Below, one piece after another: positions 62,577-64,000 of a stretch of 64,000 nt of DNA (position 1 is the stretch's first letter; each line of letters opens with the position of its first letter). Origin of the DNA: Trogon surrucura. Its lineage: Eukaryota > Chordata > Aves > Trogoniformes > Trogonidae. Both the position numbers and the translations under genes were made by a program. The notes below the pieces were generated by a model, which was not told the origin of the DNA, ran no database searches, and saw only the letters and a list, made by a program, of their open reading frames with translations. The stretch spans positions 42,304,706 through 42,368,705 of the forward strand of contig CM036620.1 of assembly GCA_020746105.1 (NCBI GenBank), in the 5' to 3' direction.

Positions 62577-64000
62577 GGCATTTGCAGATTTTCACCATGT
62601 ATCATATAGTTCTATGCTTTGTTTTCCAAGGAAGCAAATCATTAATTTAAGCAGAACAAAAAAATGAATATACTGTGGCAGCATTCTTAAGCCCTGAAGC
62701 TGAGAGGTATGCAATGCAATGTGACTGTTTTAGTACAAAGTTTAATCTACCACAACGTTGGTACTGCAGGCATACAGAAAATGCCAGACAGGTGGGATTT
62801 CTGGAATTTGGATCTTTTCCAATCACCTCTACTTTTGCATATTCTTCTTAAAAATTCTTAAGTGGATCTCTAGACTTCTTCTTGTCTTGTGCTCATACTT
62901 TTTAAACTTCTGAATCCAACATCACAGATCTTTTAAACAACATATTTACCTCTTTACCCTTATTTCTTTGTTACATGATGTTTGAAACATTTTTATTTTT
63001 GTTGATAGTTTATGATGGAAGTGGCCAGTCTGAGCAAATTCTACATCATCAGGATTTTGATTTTGTATTTTATTTTATTTCCCCCTCGGTTATGTAACTG
63101 TGTTGTGGGATTTTTTGGTTTGTTTTTTTTTTTTTTCCCAAACCACTTGATTCAAAACATTTTATCTGTTTAGCACAGTACATCCCAAGCTATTGAGCAT
63201 ATCAGCAAAGACAAAATGTGGCAGCCATCGCCTCAGGTAACACACAAGTGGGTTGCATTCACAACTGAGAGAGTGGAAGAAAAAGCACAACTTGCTTTGC
63301 TTAGTGGTAACTGAGTTGATTATTTGCTGACATTGATGTTCCACGATAATTGCCATATTTTAGAGCATTCCACTGAGATTCATAGGTTGCTGGGTTTCAG
63401 ATGTGATTAACAAAGGTAAAAGAAATAAAACCAGGAAGTTCATGGACTGCAGATTGCTGGAAAGAGCATTCCAGTAAGCATCTCACTGCAAGACTGCCCT
63501 CCTCGCATACCTCCCTCGGGTACCTGATGCTGACCTCAGACAGAGCTGAGCATTGGGCTTGGTATGGCTTTGTGGCCATCCATGATGAGTCTGACAAAAC
63601 TACACCAATTCCACAATGTACAGTGAAAGCCACGCACAGCTGGCAGTTGAAAACACTGAGACCCCAGGTATTCCTAACACTGTTGACTCGCACAGTGCAA
63701 CTTTTTTATAGATGTTTGTCTGGCTGATGTGCTGACCACTTGGAAATCCTGGGCCAATAAATGGCCAAAGTCCCTTTATATTATATACTTTGCTGTTTCT
63801 ACATCAGAGCTGTGAAACAGAGGCATTATGATTATGCACTTAAGTGCTTCTAAGATGTGAAACTGTTGTGACAGTGTTTTTAGCCTCCAAAAAATCAAGG
63901 TTAATTTTGTGATTCTTGCAATTTCCATAATATAGGTACAGGAGGAGAAAGGGATAGGCTAGTAGCTGTTAAAGACCATTTTCCATGCCACAGCAGTCTG
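62577..64000. other. Unique noncoding sequence
   Basis: A T-run lies at 63122-63136. The segment 63170-63700 is GC-richer, with short frames on both strands and donor-like CAGGTAAC and CCAGGTATT, but no recognised protein. The window ends in unique sequence. Confidence 0.5.

Noticed and set aside
1..64000. CRISPR array, bacterial operon or phage system
   Set aside because: No regular spaced repeats, no dense coding and no ribosome-binding sites. The repeats present are eukaryotic retroelements.
1..64000. tRNA, rRNA or snRNA genes
   Set aside because: No cloverleaf-type A/B-box pairs or conserved rRNA segments were noticed by eye. A covariance-model scan would be the proper test and was not possible here.

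Overview
The window looks like part of a bird genome, either a large intron or an intergenic desert. It is AT-rich and mostly unique sequence. The diagnostic features are many CR1 LINE (chicken repeat 1) fragments with the typical 3' end, tandem copies of an 8-base unit like ATTCTATG (CATAGAAT on the other strand) in place of a poly(A) tail, plus avian-type endogenous-retrovirus LTRs. One LTR family (about 2.1, 18.2 and 62.3 kb) resembles a family I recall as widespread in neoavian birds, so a neoavian is more likely than a galliform. That is inference from memory.

I find no convincing protein-coding gene, rRNA, tRNA, CRISPR array or bacterial-type operon. The only solid protein-coding sequence is decayed CR1 ORF2, covering endonuclease and reverse transcriptase.

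Layout. 0-8.4 kb: unique sequence, a near-complete LTR (2139-2731) with a second U3 fragment beside it, and two plus-strand CR1s. 8.4-12 kb: a CCAAT/TATA promoter-like block on the minus strand (8655-8694) and small CR1 pieces. 12-24.2 kb: two old minus-strand CR1s, one holding the endonuclease domain, and two 5'-truncated plus-strand LTRs. 24-35 kb: almost repeat-free, with possible conserved noncoding blocks. 35-52.6 kb: CR1-rich, with four larger minus-strand copies (35.1, 40.4, 43.8, 51.2 kb), a plus-strand copy (45.5 kb), a probable solo LTR at 37546-38196 flanked by a CTTG repeat, an exon-like block at 47404-47499 and a CpG-enriched block near 51.86-52.14 kb. 52.6-64 kb: mostly unique sequence with a TG/TA microsatellite and one truncated LTR.

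The copy at 43798-44953 is the best preserved CR1: one open frame, an intact FADD catalytic motif and no frameshift. Its neighbours carry identifiable breaks. I see no new gene system. The observations most worth checking are the 651-bp solo LTR, the exon-like block at 47.4 kb, the promoter-like block at 8.7 kb and the CpG-enriched block at 52 kb.
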